A DNA stretch of 50,010 bases from Nostoc sp. LEGE 12450. GTDB taxonomy: Bacteria; Cyanobacteriota; Cyanobacteriia; Cyanobacteriales; Nostocaceae. The notes under the pieces were generated by a model. The model made no database searches. It was not told the DNA's origin and was given only the letters and a program-made list of their open reading frames with translations. Both the position numbers and the translations under genes were made by a program. Where the stretch lies: the NCBI RefSeq assembly GCF_015206895.1, contig NZ_JADEXU010000045.1, positions 1 to 50,010 on the forward strand, written 5' to 3'. How positions within the stretch are numbered: the first letter of the stretch is position 1; each line of letters begins with the position of its first letter. Positions 16,871-25,831 of the stretch are shown here, one piece after another.

Positions 16871-17572
16871 TTAAACTATCATTCTTTCCAAAGCTGACAA
16901 ATCGGGAATACAAATAGTGTCTTGATCCCGTTTAATCAAGCCTTTTTTTTCTAACCTTGTCAATACTCGTGTCACAGTTTCCCGTGCCAGTCCGCTCAAA
17001 CTACTCAATTCTCGATGAGGTAAATTGGGGATTTCGGTTCCTGTTTGCCCTTTTTTTCCCTGTCCCTCTGCCAAAAATAGCAACGTATCTGCCACTCGTG
17101 ACTGGCTATCAGATTCCCGCAACCGCAATCGGCGATTTACTTGCCGCAAACGCCGTGCCATTAATTGCGCCAATCGAACTCCAGCCAAGGGTTCTATCTG
17201 AAGTAATTTGACAAAATCCTGGGCAGGCATACTGCCAATTACTGTTGGGGCTAAGGTAATCACATCTGTGGAGCGAGGAACTTCATCTAGCGCCGCCATT
17301 TCACCAAACAATTCCCCTTTACCAAGAATATTCAGCGTTACCTCTTTTCCTTCCAGATTGTAAGTGCGGATTTTGACCCATCCGTCCATAATAAAATACA
17401 CAGAACCACCCCAGTCATTTTCTAGCAGAATTACCTGATTGGCTGGGTGAGTGCGGGTAACAAGATGGATAAGGGCTGATTCCACAGCAGGTTCTGGCAA
17501 CCCTTGAAAAAAGGGAGCGGAGGTGATCATCCAGGGATTAGCCTGTGCTTGCAAGCTATATCGGTCTTCCAT
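16871..17572 (-). CDS. Crp/Fnr family transcriptional regulator
   Basis: About 233 residues. An N-terminal cyclic-nucleotide-binding-type beta barrel covers residues 20-140 (VILLENDWGGSVYFIMDGWVKI ... GKGELFGEMAALDEVPRSTDV), followed by the long dimer helix and a winged-helix DNA-binding domain with recognition region ELSSLSGLARETVTRVLTRLEKKGLI. The GELFGEMAALDEVPRST segment is close to the cAMP-pocket signature (GE...RSA/T), so cAMP or another ligand is possible. There is no cysteine cluster as in Fnr. The frame opens earlier (17611), but the ATG at 17572 (MEDRYSLQAQ) is the better start. It heads the operon with DUF2232 and cobT-like genes and may control them. Confidence 0.9.
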   Translation of the reverse strand: MEDRYSLQAQANPWMITSAPFFQGLPEPAVESALIHLVTRTHPANQVILLENDWGGSVYFIMDGWVKIRTYNLEGKEVTLNILGKGELFGEMAALDEVPRSTDVITLAPTVIGSMPAQDFVKLLQIEPLAGVRLAQLMARRLRQVNRRLRLRESDSQSRVADTLLFLAEGQGKKGQTGTEIPNLPHRELSSLSGLARETVTRVLTRLEKKGLIKRDQDTICIPDLSALERMIV

Positions 17573-17810
17573 TACGACATTTTTATTGAAGCTGCTATGT
17601 ACACACAACAAACAAGAGCGCCATTTCTAGCCTTAGTCATCAAAGCACAGCTCCCTATTAAAAGAGAAAACTAAACTATGCTACATAAGAATACGACAAG
17701 AACCTTTTTCTAAATAATCTTTACCTATAAGTTTAAACGGGGTAAAAGTTTTGCAAAAAGTAGTTTATAGCCGGCAGTTGTATTGCTCAAGTGCTAGCTG
17801 CACTGCAAAC
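17573..17810. promoter_or_regulatory. Upstream region of the Crp-type operon
   Basis: About 240 bases without a gene, AT-rich, ahead of the Crp-type start. A promoter for the minus-strand operon must lie here. I cannot fix its boxes. Confidence 0.35.
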
Positions 17811-18242
17811 TTGATTAGATGAACTACCACACACCAACCGCTAGGCGGTGTGGTCAGGGCTTCTCAATTAATCACGAATAGCCAAGAGAACATCATAGTC
17901 CTATTGTCTTGCATTCCCTCCAAGGGTGGGAGTCATGATTCTCAAGACTCAAATAAATCTTTCTTTTGCGACGTGTAGCTATGAGCTTGATTTTCGCTTA
18001 CGGCATTGATATCAAGATGTACAATTATACCAGAAAAAGAGTTTGTTTCCCCATGTCCATTTTCAAAAATGGGCAACCAATCAGCGGCAAAACAAAGCTT
18101 CTTAAACAAACGCTGACTGAAGATTGCCACGACTCCCAGTAATCCATAACATAATGACAGTCACAAGTCCAAATAGAAGCTTTTGCCACTCAAAACTTCT
18201 CAGATGGGAGCTTACTTCCCCACAGGGGTACGGTGACTGTAA
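17811..18242 (-). mobile_element. Possible non-autonomous IS200/IS605-type relic
   Basis: Read on the minus strand, the segment begins after TTAC (18239-18242) near a CCCC-TGT-GGGG hairpin (18218-18228). It ends with a hairpin ACCACA-CCGC-CTA-GCGG...TGTGGT (17826-17854) followed about 12 bases later by TCAA (17811-17814). TTAC left and TCAA right cleavage motifs with subterminal hairpins are known for IS608-type elements. A 62-codon frame (18130-17942, GTG start, contains FKKLCFAADWLPIFENGHG) lies inside; I do not recognise it and it is not clearly a transposase or TnpB piece. No second copy is in the window to confirm the ends. Confidence 0.35.
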
Positions 18243-18290
18243 ATTAATTGTCATATTAGTTGACATACGTTTTTAGGTAAGGTAATAAAA

Positions 18291-21200
18291 GTGATTTCCA
18301 GTGCAGATGAAATTCAAAAGCTGATCGCAGACATTGACAACTTACTTGCCAGTGGTGGCAAGCGCTTGTCTAGATTTCTGCCTGGTCAGGGGCAGGAACC
18401 TAAAGAAGTTTTAGAACGAATTCGCAACTTCTTGGTGAGGCTCCAAGAAAAAGAAGCATTAGAGAGCGATATCCCAAATAATTCTTCCGAAGAACCGCGT
18501 TCGCCCTTGGCGTTGGCGGAGTCATCGCCTTTATTAACAAAATTTATTGAGCGAGGTTATAACCAGTATCCCCTACCGCCGCTCGAATCCCATCAGGAAA
18601 AGAGTCCTGTTGCAGCCGAACAATTAAAAAGTGAATTTTCGAGCTTGATTAAGCCATTGCGATCGGAATTAGAAGGGCTATTGCAAGAGCGAGCCGCTCT
18701 CATGCAAGAAATTAGGCAACTAGAGCAAAGGCGATTGCAAAACTACTCCTTAGCGCAACAGTTGACAAACCAAGATCAAATGATTACCGAGTTTTTACAG
18801 GTACTCATGAATCGGCTGGTGCCAACTGTAACGCCACTGTTAGCACAACCTGGGGAAAATTCCGTTATTTCTCCAGAAGCAACTAATCACGCAACCTCTG
18901 CAACTCAACCTTTATTAGAATCAGTAGACCGTGTGGAGCAGTTAACCCAGCTAGCCAGGGAGTTGGATCAACGCCTATTATCACTAGATGGAACTGTGAA
19001 TGTAGTCTTTGAGGCACTACAGCGCAATATTAATACTTATTACGAATCACTGTCGCAAGCACTGGCAAGAATGCATAGCAAGGGAATGCAAGGCGAACAG
19101 TTGATGGGCAGCTTTCTCAACAATTTGACCCAGCATTTACAGCAACAATCCCCTATTTCCCCGCCATCTTTGCTGAGGGTAGAATCTGATATATCACCAT
19201 CATTGCCTGAACCAACCGAGATTGCTGCTGAAGTTGCATCTCAACCCCTGGAGGCAATCCTGCCAGAAACTTCATCTCCACTCACAATAAATTCTGAGCA
19301 ACAGAATACTACTCTCACAGAGGATCTAGATGCAGTGCTGTTGCAGCTTGGTATAGAATCGTCTCAATCTTCCGAAAACGTGACCGAATTATCGCAAGAT
19401 ATTTCTGCATTAGTTGGTGATGAAGTAGACCAACTTTACGCCAGTTTATTTGGTATTGGTGATGTTAATAACCCAAGTCTTGATGTATCGATAAATGACT
19501 TATCTGCTTCCACAGCCTCCCAATCAACATTAGAAATCGCTGAGAGTCCATCTGTCCCTCAAAACGTTGATTCTGCGGTTGTGACACCAGATACAAGTAT
19601 TTCAGCTCAAGAGACTTTAGTAGAAGCCACAGATTCATTATCAAAGCCACAGGAAGAACTATTTTTTGAAGAGGATACTGACCTAGATTTGCCTTTGAGC
19701 TTTTCTACACCACAAACAGATAGTTTCCCCACCCAACTAGACACTCAGCCAGCTAGTTTTTTTGAAGAGGATACTGAACTAGATTTGCCTCTGAGTTTTT
19801 CTACACCACAAACAGACAGTTCCCTCACGCAACTAGACACTCAGCCAGCTAGTTTTTTTGCAGAGGATACTGAGCTAGATTCGCCTCTGAGTTTTTCTAC
19901 ACCACAAACAGATAGTTCCCCCACGCAACTAGACACTCAGCCAGCTAGTGTTGATACAATTAATACCCTAACGGATCTATTGACTGATGCAGGTAGTGAA
20001 CAGGAATTGCTGGAAATATCATCCTTTTTGGATAATGGCACAAGTACAGCACCAGTTACTCCGAAAGCAGCAGAAATTGCTTTGGCATACTCTTACGGGG
20101 AAGCAAGCTACGCGCAGCCTCTCGTAGAGCAGCCCACCGAAGGTATCGCTCCACCGGGAATATTGAGCAATAATGATCCGCCAGACCCTTTTTTAGATAA
20201 CTACATTGCTGCTTCATCACAAGAAAACCTGCTTTCTGTTGAGTTAAACCAGACTCCAGTTGTACCTGATATTTCTTTAGATGAAGAACAGTTGCAGCAA
20301 TTAGATCGAGATTTGGCTAATTTTGATCGGCAGCTAAATTCTGATTCGCAGCCAGCTACCAATTCGGATATTGTCTCAGAACTAATTGATAAAACTCAAG
20401 ACACAATCCCTACAATTTACCCTGAGCTGCAAACAGAAAATACCTCAATTACGGGTTTATCAAGTTTGACAGTTACCCAGCTAGAAACTGAAGAAAAACA
20501 GGAAATCACAACTCCTATTCAAGACAGTTCTTTATCTTCAATTTCCAACTCCATCAATAATCCAGAAGTTTCGCTCAATGTTCTAGAACCAGTTTGGTAT
20601 TTAGGAATTGATTTAGGTACAACCGGAATTTCTGCCGCATTATTAAATCGCTCGACTTTTGTTGTACATCCTATTTACTGGTCAGCAGAAAATCCGCCGG
20701 GAACAAGTTCTTTCCAGGAATCATTTCGTTTGCCAACAGAGGTTTATCTTCCTACAGCTTCTATACCCCAGGGTGAAAGTGAAAATATAGAACATGAGCA
20801 AACAGCACCTGCGGCTGTTGCTCAAGATAAAGCACCTGACCACTCGGTTACTCCTACAACACGTAAATCAACAGCAGATTCGACAACAAATAACCTCTAC
20901 TCCGCACAGTTGAAGCCCTATTTACAAGTAGCTATTCCCTATAAGAGGGAACGGCAAAAATGGGAACCTGTTTTACAATTAAATGAATTTTCGGCAGGGC
21001 CTTTAATTTGGGTTGTGCGATCGCTCTCTAAACTACTATTAACCCTAAAATCCGAAAAAACTTGTACCACCCCTAGTTTAATGGCTGCTGCTGTTGGGAT
21101 CGGCGAACAAGATTTTCCGCAGATTATCAATAATATTGCTGGTGTGATTTGCACCTGTCCATCTAGCTGGTCGGAACAATATCGCTTTAACGTGCGGGAA

Positions 21201-22526
21201 GCTTTACTGACCAGCAAACTCATCCAACATCCGCAGCAAGTCTTTTTTGTCGAAGAAGCGATCGCTAGTTTACTCCCAGAACTCGATGCTGCTAACGGTG
21301 AGCAAGTAAAATTAAGTAATCGTCAAGGTTCTCAGCCGGCAAAAACCAGCGAACATCCGATTGTTGGTAACACTCTGGTAATAAACATTGGGACAACTGC
21401 CACAGAAATGTTGCTAGTTGATGTTCCAGAAAGCTTACCACAATTGGCATACAATGATTTCATGCTCCATAGTTTTGCTTATGCTGGCAAGGGAATTGAA
21501 CAAGATATTATTTGCCAGTTGCTATTACCACCTAAATCTCGGCAATCACGCTCAGAAACACCAAGCGAGCGCAAAACTACCAGCAGTAATCCTTGGCAAT
21601 GGCAACCGTCAATTCCCGGTTTAGACCAAATGCGTTGGCAGAGTTTAGGGTTAGAAGAATTAGAACTACCGAGAGTCGGAGAACCAGATATTACCGCGCG
21701 GATTCGCCTCCAGCAGCGTCTAGAAAGTTCTCTACTGGGACAGGCGGTATTAGATGCGGCACTAGCTCTGAAGCTGATTTTGCAGCACCAAGAATCTTTT
21801 ACCCTGGAATTAGCCGATCAGCAGTGGATTTTGCAGCGACGAGACTTAGAAAGCCAGGTATTTATCCCCTTTGTGCGCCGCCTGAACCGAGAACTCAACA
21901 AATTATTGGTAGCTCGTGGTATCCCGACAGAATCTATTAATCAAGCTATCCTGACTGGTGGTGTGGCTTGTGTTGGGACAGTAAACCGTTGGTTAAAGCA
22001 GAAACTCCCCAGCACCAAGATTATTCAAGATTTATATCTCGGCGAAAATGGCGCTCCTAATTGCAGTCGGGTTGCTTATGGTTTAGCGATGCTGCCTTTA
22101 CATCCCCAGATATTAGATATACCCAGACAACAGTACACTGATTATTTCTTATTTACAGAATTGCTGCGGCTGCTACCAGACCGGCCTTTATCTTTCGGTG
22201 AAGTTATCCAGTTATTTGAGAGTCGCGGGATCAATACTCGCACTTGTCAGCAACGCCTGCTAGCTTTTTTGGAAGGTGAACTGCCTTCAGGATTGATACC
22301 TTCAGTTATAGATTCAACTTGGCTAACCCAGAGTTCACAAGAAAATCCTGACTATCAGGCGATCGCCACAGCACCACTTTTTGAAAAACAAGGGAGCCTC
22401 ACCTATCGTCCCAATTCTCAACAACTGTTGCATTTGCGTCGCTATCTAGATGCTATCAAGGCTAGTAATCAGCAATCATTAGAGGAACCATATACAGTGA
22501 ATTTCGCCTTAGAGGTTCATTCTTGA
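18291..22526 (+). CDS. Giant Hsp70-like protein with long disordered N-terminal half
   Basis: 1411 residues against about 640 for DnaK. Residues 1-290 are helical and partly coiled coil (LRSELEGLLQERAALMQEIRQL). About 300-760 is acidic and Ser/Thr/Pro-rich, probably disordered, with three tandem 32-residue repeats (FFEEDTDLDLPLSFSTPQTD...) at 458-553. The actin/Hsp70-fold ATPase begins at 769 with LGIDLGTT (phosphate-1), has NIGTTATEMLLVD (phosphate-2, about 1030) and LTGGVACVGTVNRWL (adenosine, about 1221). There is no clear substrate-binding domain after it, so it is Hsp70-like, not a standard chaperone. The GTG start has AAGG eight bases upstream. A repeat-derived segment (20100-20129) lies in frame. 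Its role is unknown; cell-surface or scaffold functions are conceivable. Confidence 0.85.
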   Translation: MISSADEIQKLIADIDNLLASGGKRLSRFLPGQGQEPKEVLERIRNFLVRLQEKEALESDIPNNSSEEPRSPLALAESSPLLTKFIERGYNQYPLPPLESHQEKSPVAAEQLKSEFSSLIKPLRSELEGLLQERAALMQEIRQLEQRRLQNYSLAQQLTNQDQMITEFLQVLMNRLVPTVTPLLAQPGENSVISPEATNHATSATQPLLESVDRVEQLTQLARELDQRLLSLDGTVNVVFEALQRNINTYYESLSQALARMHSKGMQGEQLMGSFLNNLTQHLQQQSPISPPSLLRVESDISPSLPEPTEIAAEVASQPLEAILPETSSPLTINSEQQNTTLTEDLDAVLLQLGIESSQSSENVTELSQDISALVGDEVDQLYASLFGIGDVNNPSLDVSINDLSASTASQSTLEIAESPSVPQNVDSAVVTPDTSISAQETLVEATDSLSKPQEELFFEEDTDLDLPLSFSTPQTDSFPTQLDTQPASFFEEDTELDLPLSFSTPQTDSSLTQLDTQPASFFAEDTELDSPLSFSTPQTDSSPTQLDTQPASVDTINTLTDLLTDAGSEQELLEISSFLDNGTSTAPVTPKAAEIALAYSYGEASYAQPLVEQPTEGIAPPGILSNNDPPDPFLDNYIAASSQENLLSVELNQTPVVPDISLDEEQLQQLDRDLANFDRQLNSDSQPATNSDIVSELIDKTQDTIPTIYPELQTENTSITGLSSLTVTQLETEEKQEITTPIQDSSLSSISNSINNPEVSLNVLEPVWYLGIDLGTTGISAALLNRSTFVVHPIYWSAENPPGTSSFQESFRLPTEVYLPTASIPQGESENIEHEQTAPAAVAQDKAPDHSVTPTTRKSTADSTTNNLYSAQLKPYLQVAIPYKRERQKWEPVLQLNEFSAGPLIWVVRSLSKLLLTLKSEKTCTTPSLMAAAVGIGEQDFPQIINNIAGVICTCPSSWSEQYRFNVREALLTSKLIQHPQQVFFVEEAIASLLPELDAANGEQVKLSNRQGSQPAKTSEHPIVGNTLVINIGTTATEMLLVDVPESLPQLAYNDFMLHSFAYAGKGIEQDIICQLLLPPKSRQSRSETPSERKTTSSNPWQWQPSIPGLDQMRWQSLGLEELELPRVGEPDITARIRLQQRLESSLLGQAVLDAALALKLILQHQESFTLELADQQWILQRRDLESQVFIPFVRRLNRELNKLLVARGIPTESINQAILTGGVACVGTVNRWLKQKLPSTKIIQDLYLGENGAPNCSRVAYGLAMLPLHPQILDIPRQQYTDYFLFTELLRLLPDRPLSFGEVIQLFESRGINTRTCQQRLLAFLEGELPSGLIPSVIDSTWLTQSSQENPDYQAIATAPLFEKQGSLTYRPNSQQLLHLRRYLDAIKASNQQSLEEPYTVNFALEVHS
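19662..19949 (+). repeat. Three tandem 96-bp repeats in the Hsp70-like gene
   Basis: Three 96-base units encode 32 residues each, of the form FFEEDT-LDLPLSFSTPQTD-S-TQLDTQPAS. They are nearly identical in DNA, which points to recent duplication. They lie in the disordered linker. Confidence 0.9.
20100..20129 (+). repeat. Dispersed-repeat sequence in frame in the Hsp70-like gene
   Basis: GAAGCAAGCTACGCGCAG followed by CCTCTCGTAGAG, with the inverted pair CTACG/CGTAG. I recall this as a common Nostoc repeat. It encodes EASYAQPLVE without breaking the frame. Confidence 0.45.
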
Positions 22527-22560
22527 GACCAGTACATCCCTTAGAAATAAGGATACTATT

Positions 22561-22696
22561 CAAAATTCAAAATGCTTGTAACTATTAAATCTGAGCTTGC
22601 TCCAGAACAACGGGATATTGTCTCAAGCCTGACCAAGCCTGATTTTATGTAGTTTCACAAAGGGTTATTATTATGTCATAAGCATTTTGAATTTTG
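22561..22696. mobile_element. 136-bp segment bounded by perfect 17-bp inverted repeats
   Basis: CAAAATTCAAAATGCTT at 22561-22577 and its exact reverse complement at 22680-22696. The interior of about 100 bases has no coding content. No clear target duplication flanks it. It could be a MITE or one large stem-loop ending the Hsp70-like transcript. Confidence 0.55.
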
Positions 22697-22970
22697 CAAA
22701 GTACTACTAGTACTTAAGTATGGTAATTTTTTTGATGTATAACATTAACAATAGCTGTTTTAATTAGATGGATAGAAATATTGTAAATTTACAATCTATG
22801 ACTTCAATTGGAAGATTCTGTAAACTTTGGGTTTTCGGTTTTTATATTGTTTAATTTTTGTGTATATTAACACTCGGTGGTAAAGACAAGAGCAGTAAAA
22901 TTGTCTATCAATCATCTCCGTGTCTACACTACTAATGCCAAAATTCCTGTTATAAAATAAGTTAGACCTT
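22697..22970. promoter_or_regulatory. AT-rich upstream region of the sugar transferase gene
   Basis: About 270 bases, very AT-rich, with no gene seen. It must carry the promoter of the sugar transferase. A TATAAAATAAG stretch at about 22950-22961 is a plausible minus-10 area. Confidence 0.3.
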
Positions 22971-23624
22971 GTGAATAATCTTTCTCTTTATTCAGTTAAT
23001 TGTTCGCAACAGCCTTTACACCCTTCAACTTTAAGCCTAAGAAAACGGTTAATTGACATTGTTGGAGCTATTGTGGGGCTAATAATCACGTTTCTGGTAG
23101 CAATTCCTGTGGCGATTGCTACCTTTATTCATGAGCCAAGTCCAATATTTTATTCTCAAATTCGCTGTGGTTTGAACGGAAAAACTTTTCGCATCTGGAA
23201 ATTCCGCTCCATGATCGTAGATGCCGATAAAGTCAAGCATTTGGTTAAAAACCAAGCCAAAGGTCACATCTTTAAATCTGTTGACGATCCTCGCATTACT
23301 CCTATGGGTAAATTTTTGCGGCGTACCAGTTTAGATGAATTTCCCCAATTTTGGAATGTCTTGGTAGGGGATATGAGTTTAGTTGGTACTCGTCCACCCA
23401 CTCCTGATGAAGTCAGCAATTACGATCCACATCACTGGGATAGATTACGAGTCAAACCAGGCATTACCGGAGAATGGCAGGCTAATGGTCGTTCGAGTAT
23501 TACAGACTTTGAAACCATTGTCAAAATGGATATAGATTATCAACGCAAGTGGTCTGTAAGTTATGACCTAAGTCTGATTATTAAAACTATCTCGGTAGTA
23601 TTGAAAAAAACTGGTGCTTATTGA
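22971..23624 (+). CDS. Undecaprenyl-phosphate sugar phosphotransferase (initiating, WcaJ/RfbP type)
   Basis: 217 residues, the catalytic core length of the bacterial sugar transferase family (PF02397). One hydrophobic helix (about residues 30-52, LIDIVGAIVGLIITFLVAIPVAIA) is followed by the cytosolic core: IRCGLNGKTFRIWKFRSM, DDPRITPMGKFLRRTSLDEFPQFWNVLVGDMSLVGTRPPTPDEV, and RVKPGITGEWQANGRS. It transfers a sugar-1-phosphate to a lipid carrier to start an exopolysaccharide or envelope polysaccharide repeat unit. The start is GTG. It is convergent with the ABC permease and separate from the gmd-fcl set, but a second, longer paralogue lies at 28890-29648. Related enzymes serve the heterocyst envelope; this cannot be decided here. 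Confidence 0.9.
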   Translation: MNNLSLYSVNCSQQPLHPSTLSLRKRLIDIVGAIVGLIITFLVAIPVAIATFIHEPSPIFYSQIRCGLNGKTFRIWKFRSMIVDADKVKHLVKNQAKGHIFKSVDDPRITPMGKFLRRTSLDEFPQFWNVLVGDMSLVGTRPPTPDEVSNYDPHHWDRLRVKPGITGEWQANGRSSITDFETIVKMDIDYQRKWSVSYDLSLIIKTISVVLKKTGAY

Positions 23625-23671
23625 ATAAGTCATTAGTTTTTCTCTTGTGTTCCCTTATCTCCATTTCTTAT

Positions 23672-24508
23672 TCAACCCTTAACACCGCTACCCGTTTCTG
23701 TGGGTACAATGTAACGTTGTAAAAATAAAAATAGTAATAATACTGGAGCGATCGCAATTACTGAGCCAGCAGCTACCAACCGCCAGTCAAGAGAAAATGT
23801 CCCTGCTAGCTTTGCGACTCCCAAAGGAAGAGTGTATAAATTTTCGTCTTGGATGACAATTAAAGGCCATAAAAAGTCACTCCAAGCACCAATGAATACG
23901 AAAATAGCTAAAGTTACTAATGCTGGGCGAACTGCTGGTAACATCACATGCCACCACAAACCTAACTCCGAACTGCCATCCATTCGGGCGGCTTCTTCTA
24001 TCTCTTTGGGGACACTCATGAAAGCTTGACGCAACAGAAAAATACCAAAGGCAGAAGCCAAACTCGGAAAAATCATTCCTAAATAACTATTTCTCAAACC
24101 CAACTGGACTGTCAAAATATAGAGGGGAATCATCACGATTTGGAAGGGAATCATAATCGTGGAGACAATCGCCACAAAAATCCAGTCTCGCCCCACAAAT
24201 GACAATCTTGCCAAGGGATAGGCAGCTAAAGCGCAAAACAGTAGATTTAAGCCAACAGTCAGCACTGATACTAAAGTGCTGTTATACAGGTATTGTCCAA
24301 AAGGTAGAGAGTTCCACACACTAAAGAAGTTACCTAGTGTAGGTTGACTGGGCAATAGCTGTGGCGGCGACTGTAAGATATTTTCCGTCGGCGATTTTAA
24401 GGCTGTACTAATTAGCCATAGTAAAGGAAAGAGCATTACCAATGCGATCGCTCCCAATAGCGCATACATTAGCAGATTTTGCGATCGTGATTTGTTCCAG
24501 TTCAGCAT
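23672..24508 (-). CDS. Carbohydrate ABC transporter permease (MalG type)
   Basis: 278 residues, six membrane helices. The EAA loop EEAARMDGSSELGLWWHVMLPAVRPAL (about 167-193), which docks with the ATPase, is intact. The periplasmic-side loop after TM1 (TALKSPTENILQSPPQLLPSQPTLGNFF) is typical of MalG-like inner subunits. It should import a sugar or sugar alcohol with a partner permease (MalF type), a binding protein and an ATPase, none of which is adjacent. This orphan arrangement is common in cyanobacteria, so the substrate is unknown. The start is ATG. Confidence 0.9.
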   Translation of the reverse strand: MLNWNKSRSQNLLMYALLGAIALVMLFPLLWLISTALKSPTENILQSPPQLLPSQPTLGNFFSVWNSLPFGQYLYNSTLVSVLTVGLNLLFCALAAYPLARLSFVGRDWIFVAIVSTIMIPFQIVMIPLYILTVQLGLRNSYLGMIFPSLASAFGIFLLRQAFMSVPKEIEEAARMDGSSELGLWWHVMLPAVRPALVTLAIFVFIGAWSDFLWPLIVIQDENLYTLPLGVAKLAGTFSLDWRLVAAGSVIAIAPVLLLFLFLQRYIVPTETGSGVKG

Positions 24509-24635
24509 TTGATTAATAACCTAAATACTCTAAACCTACTATTTTGCGATATTAAAACATGAATTTAGAACTTGATTGTGCTTAGGGGCTTTACAATAAC
24601 AAAATTCAATAACTCGGAATCTAAATTCATATAGA

Positions 24636-24665
24636 TGTAGAGACGTAAATGCTTACGCCTCTACA
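24636..24665. repeat. TGTAGAGACG-family palindrome, copy B
   Basis: TGTAGAGACGTAA, loop, TTACGCCTCTACA; one mismatch in the stem. It lies in the 275-base gap between the permease and catalase genes, which is otherwise empty of genes. Confidence 0.75.
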
Positions 24666-24783
24666 ATAGTTTTGGTTGCAAAACTTATAATTTTGATACA
24701 TCAAATTAGGAACACCAAAAGTCGTATCTAATCAAGTAGGCTTATAGCCTATTATCCTACAGTTTTAAATCAAATTATAGTGG

Positions 24784-25821
24784 TTAATCTTCAACCGCTA
24801 CATAAGGTTGTGGTTCCCGCAATCGTTGGGCAATTTGTTCTCGTCGATACTTTGCAAGTTCGCTGTAAAGCCTCTTGCGAGAGAGATTTACACTTCCAAC
24901 AGGCTCATGGTCTAGGAGTGTATGCCAAGGGGAAAACAACATACCCTCATCTAAACGTTTGCGTTCTTCAAAGTCAAATTTCTGACTAAAAATGCGAACA
25001 GTTGCAACTTTAATAAACGGTGAATCTGCTTCTTGCCATTCTTTAACGTGGTCTTCAATCGGCGTTTTTTCATCATCTACATAAAACTGAATTAGGAAGT
25101 CAAAAGAAGCTTCTCTACCTTCTTCCGTTAAATATTTGACTATTGCTTCCCGGAGGTAATTTTCTGATTCGGGAAGTGTTTCTGGCGGTTGTTCAGGCTG
25201 TTGAGATTTGACAGACAATCTGACAATGCGATTCCCAAACTTAAACGGAGCCATACTCCAATATTGAATTAAAAGCGGATTTCCTACTTTCTGGCTGCCA
25301 ATCTTTTGCAAGATTGCAAAAGCGTAACCAAGCTCCTGGATGCGCTCTGAGCTAAGTTGTCCGCTACCTGCCCTCGATAGATCGGCGTAATCACGAACAT
25401 CTTTGGTCAAGAAAATAGGATAATTGTTGAGTATAAAATCTTGAGTTTTTTCTTCATCATCCAGCACTTTTTGCCCGTCTACATTCATCACCTTGATGGC
25501 AATACCGCGAACATCCGGCTGGCTATCGGAGTGGAATTTACCACGCTTTTCAGGCGAACCACCACTAGAGAAACGAATCCACGCAGGATAGGTTTGGGGC
25601 TTTTTGTACAAACCTACTCTCAAGTCTTCAGGAAGATTGGGTTCAATAATAAACTCTCCTCCAAGCAGTCCATGACTTTTACTATGAATTTGGCGGAGGT
25701 CTGGGCCTGTTTTTTGTTGAGCTTGGAGGCTAGTTGCTATTATCTCGTCAATTATTGCTTCCTGGTCAGTGGTAGATGACGTTGGATTAGTCATAAATAT
25801 TTGATGATGTGTCTTCATCAT
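24784..25821 (-). CDS. Catalase-family haem protein (short, y4iL/SrpA-like)
   Basis: 345 residues, shorter than monofunctional catalases (about 480). The distal histidine is likely in SKSHGLLGGEF, followed by WIRFSSGG and the distal asparagine region DFILNNYPIFLTKD. The proximal haem-ligand motif RxxxY is seen in SRKRLYSEL (near residue 320). These support haem binding, and the family may decompose hydrogen or organic peroxides or act on fatty-acid hydroperoxides; the substrate is not known. The first ATG pair is at 25821 and a third ATG (MTNPTSS) is ten codons in, so the start is uncertain. It begins 10 bases after the cyclo-ligase stop, so the two are probably co-transcribed. Confidence 0.82.
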   Translation of the reverse strand: MMKTHHQIFMTNPTSSTTDQEAIIDEIIATSLQAQQKTGPDLRQIHSKSHGLLGGEFIIEPNLPEDLRVGLYKKPQTYPAWIRFSSGGSPEKRGKFHSDSQPDVRGIAIKVMNVDGQKVLDDEEKTQDFILNNYPIFLTKDVRDYADLSRAGSGQLSSERIQELGYAFAILQKIGSQKVGNPLLIQYWSMAPFKFGNRIVRLSVKSQQPEQPPETLPESENYLREAIVKYLTEEGREASFDFLIQFYVDDEKTPIEDHVKEWQEADSPFIKVATVRIFSQKFDFEERKRLDEGMLFSPWHTLLDHEPVGSVNLSRKRLYSELAKYRREQIAQRLREPQPYVAVED

Positions 25822-25831
25822 CCTGAATGCT

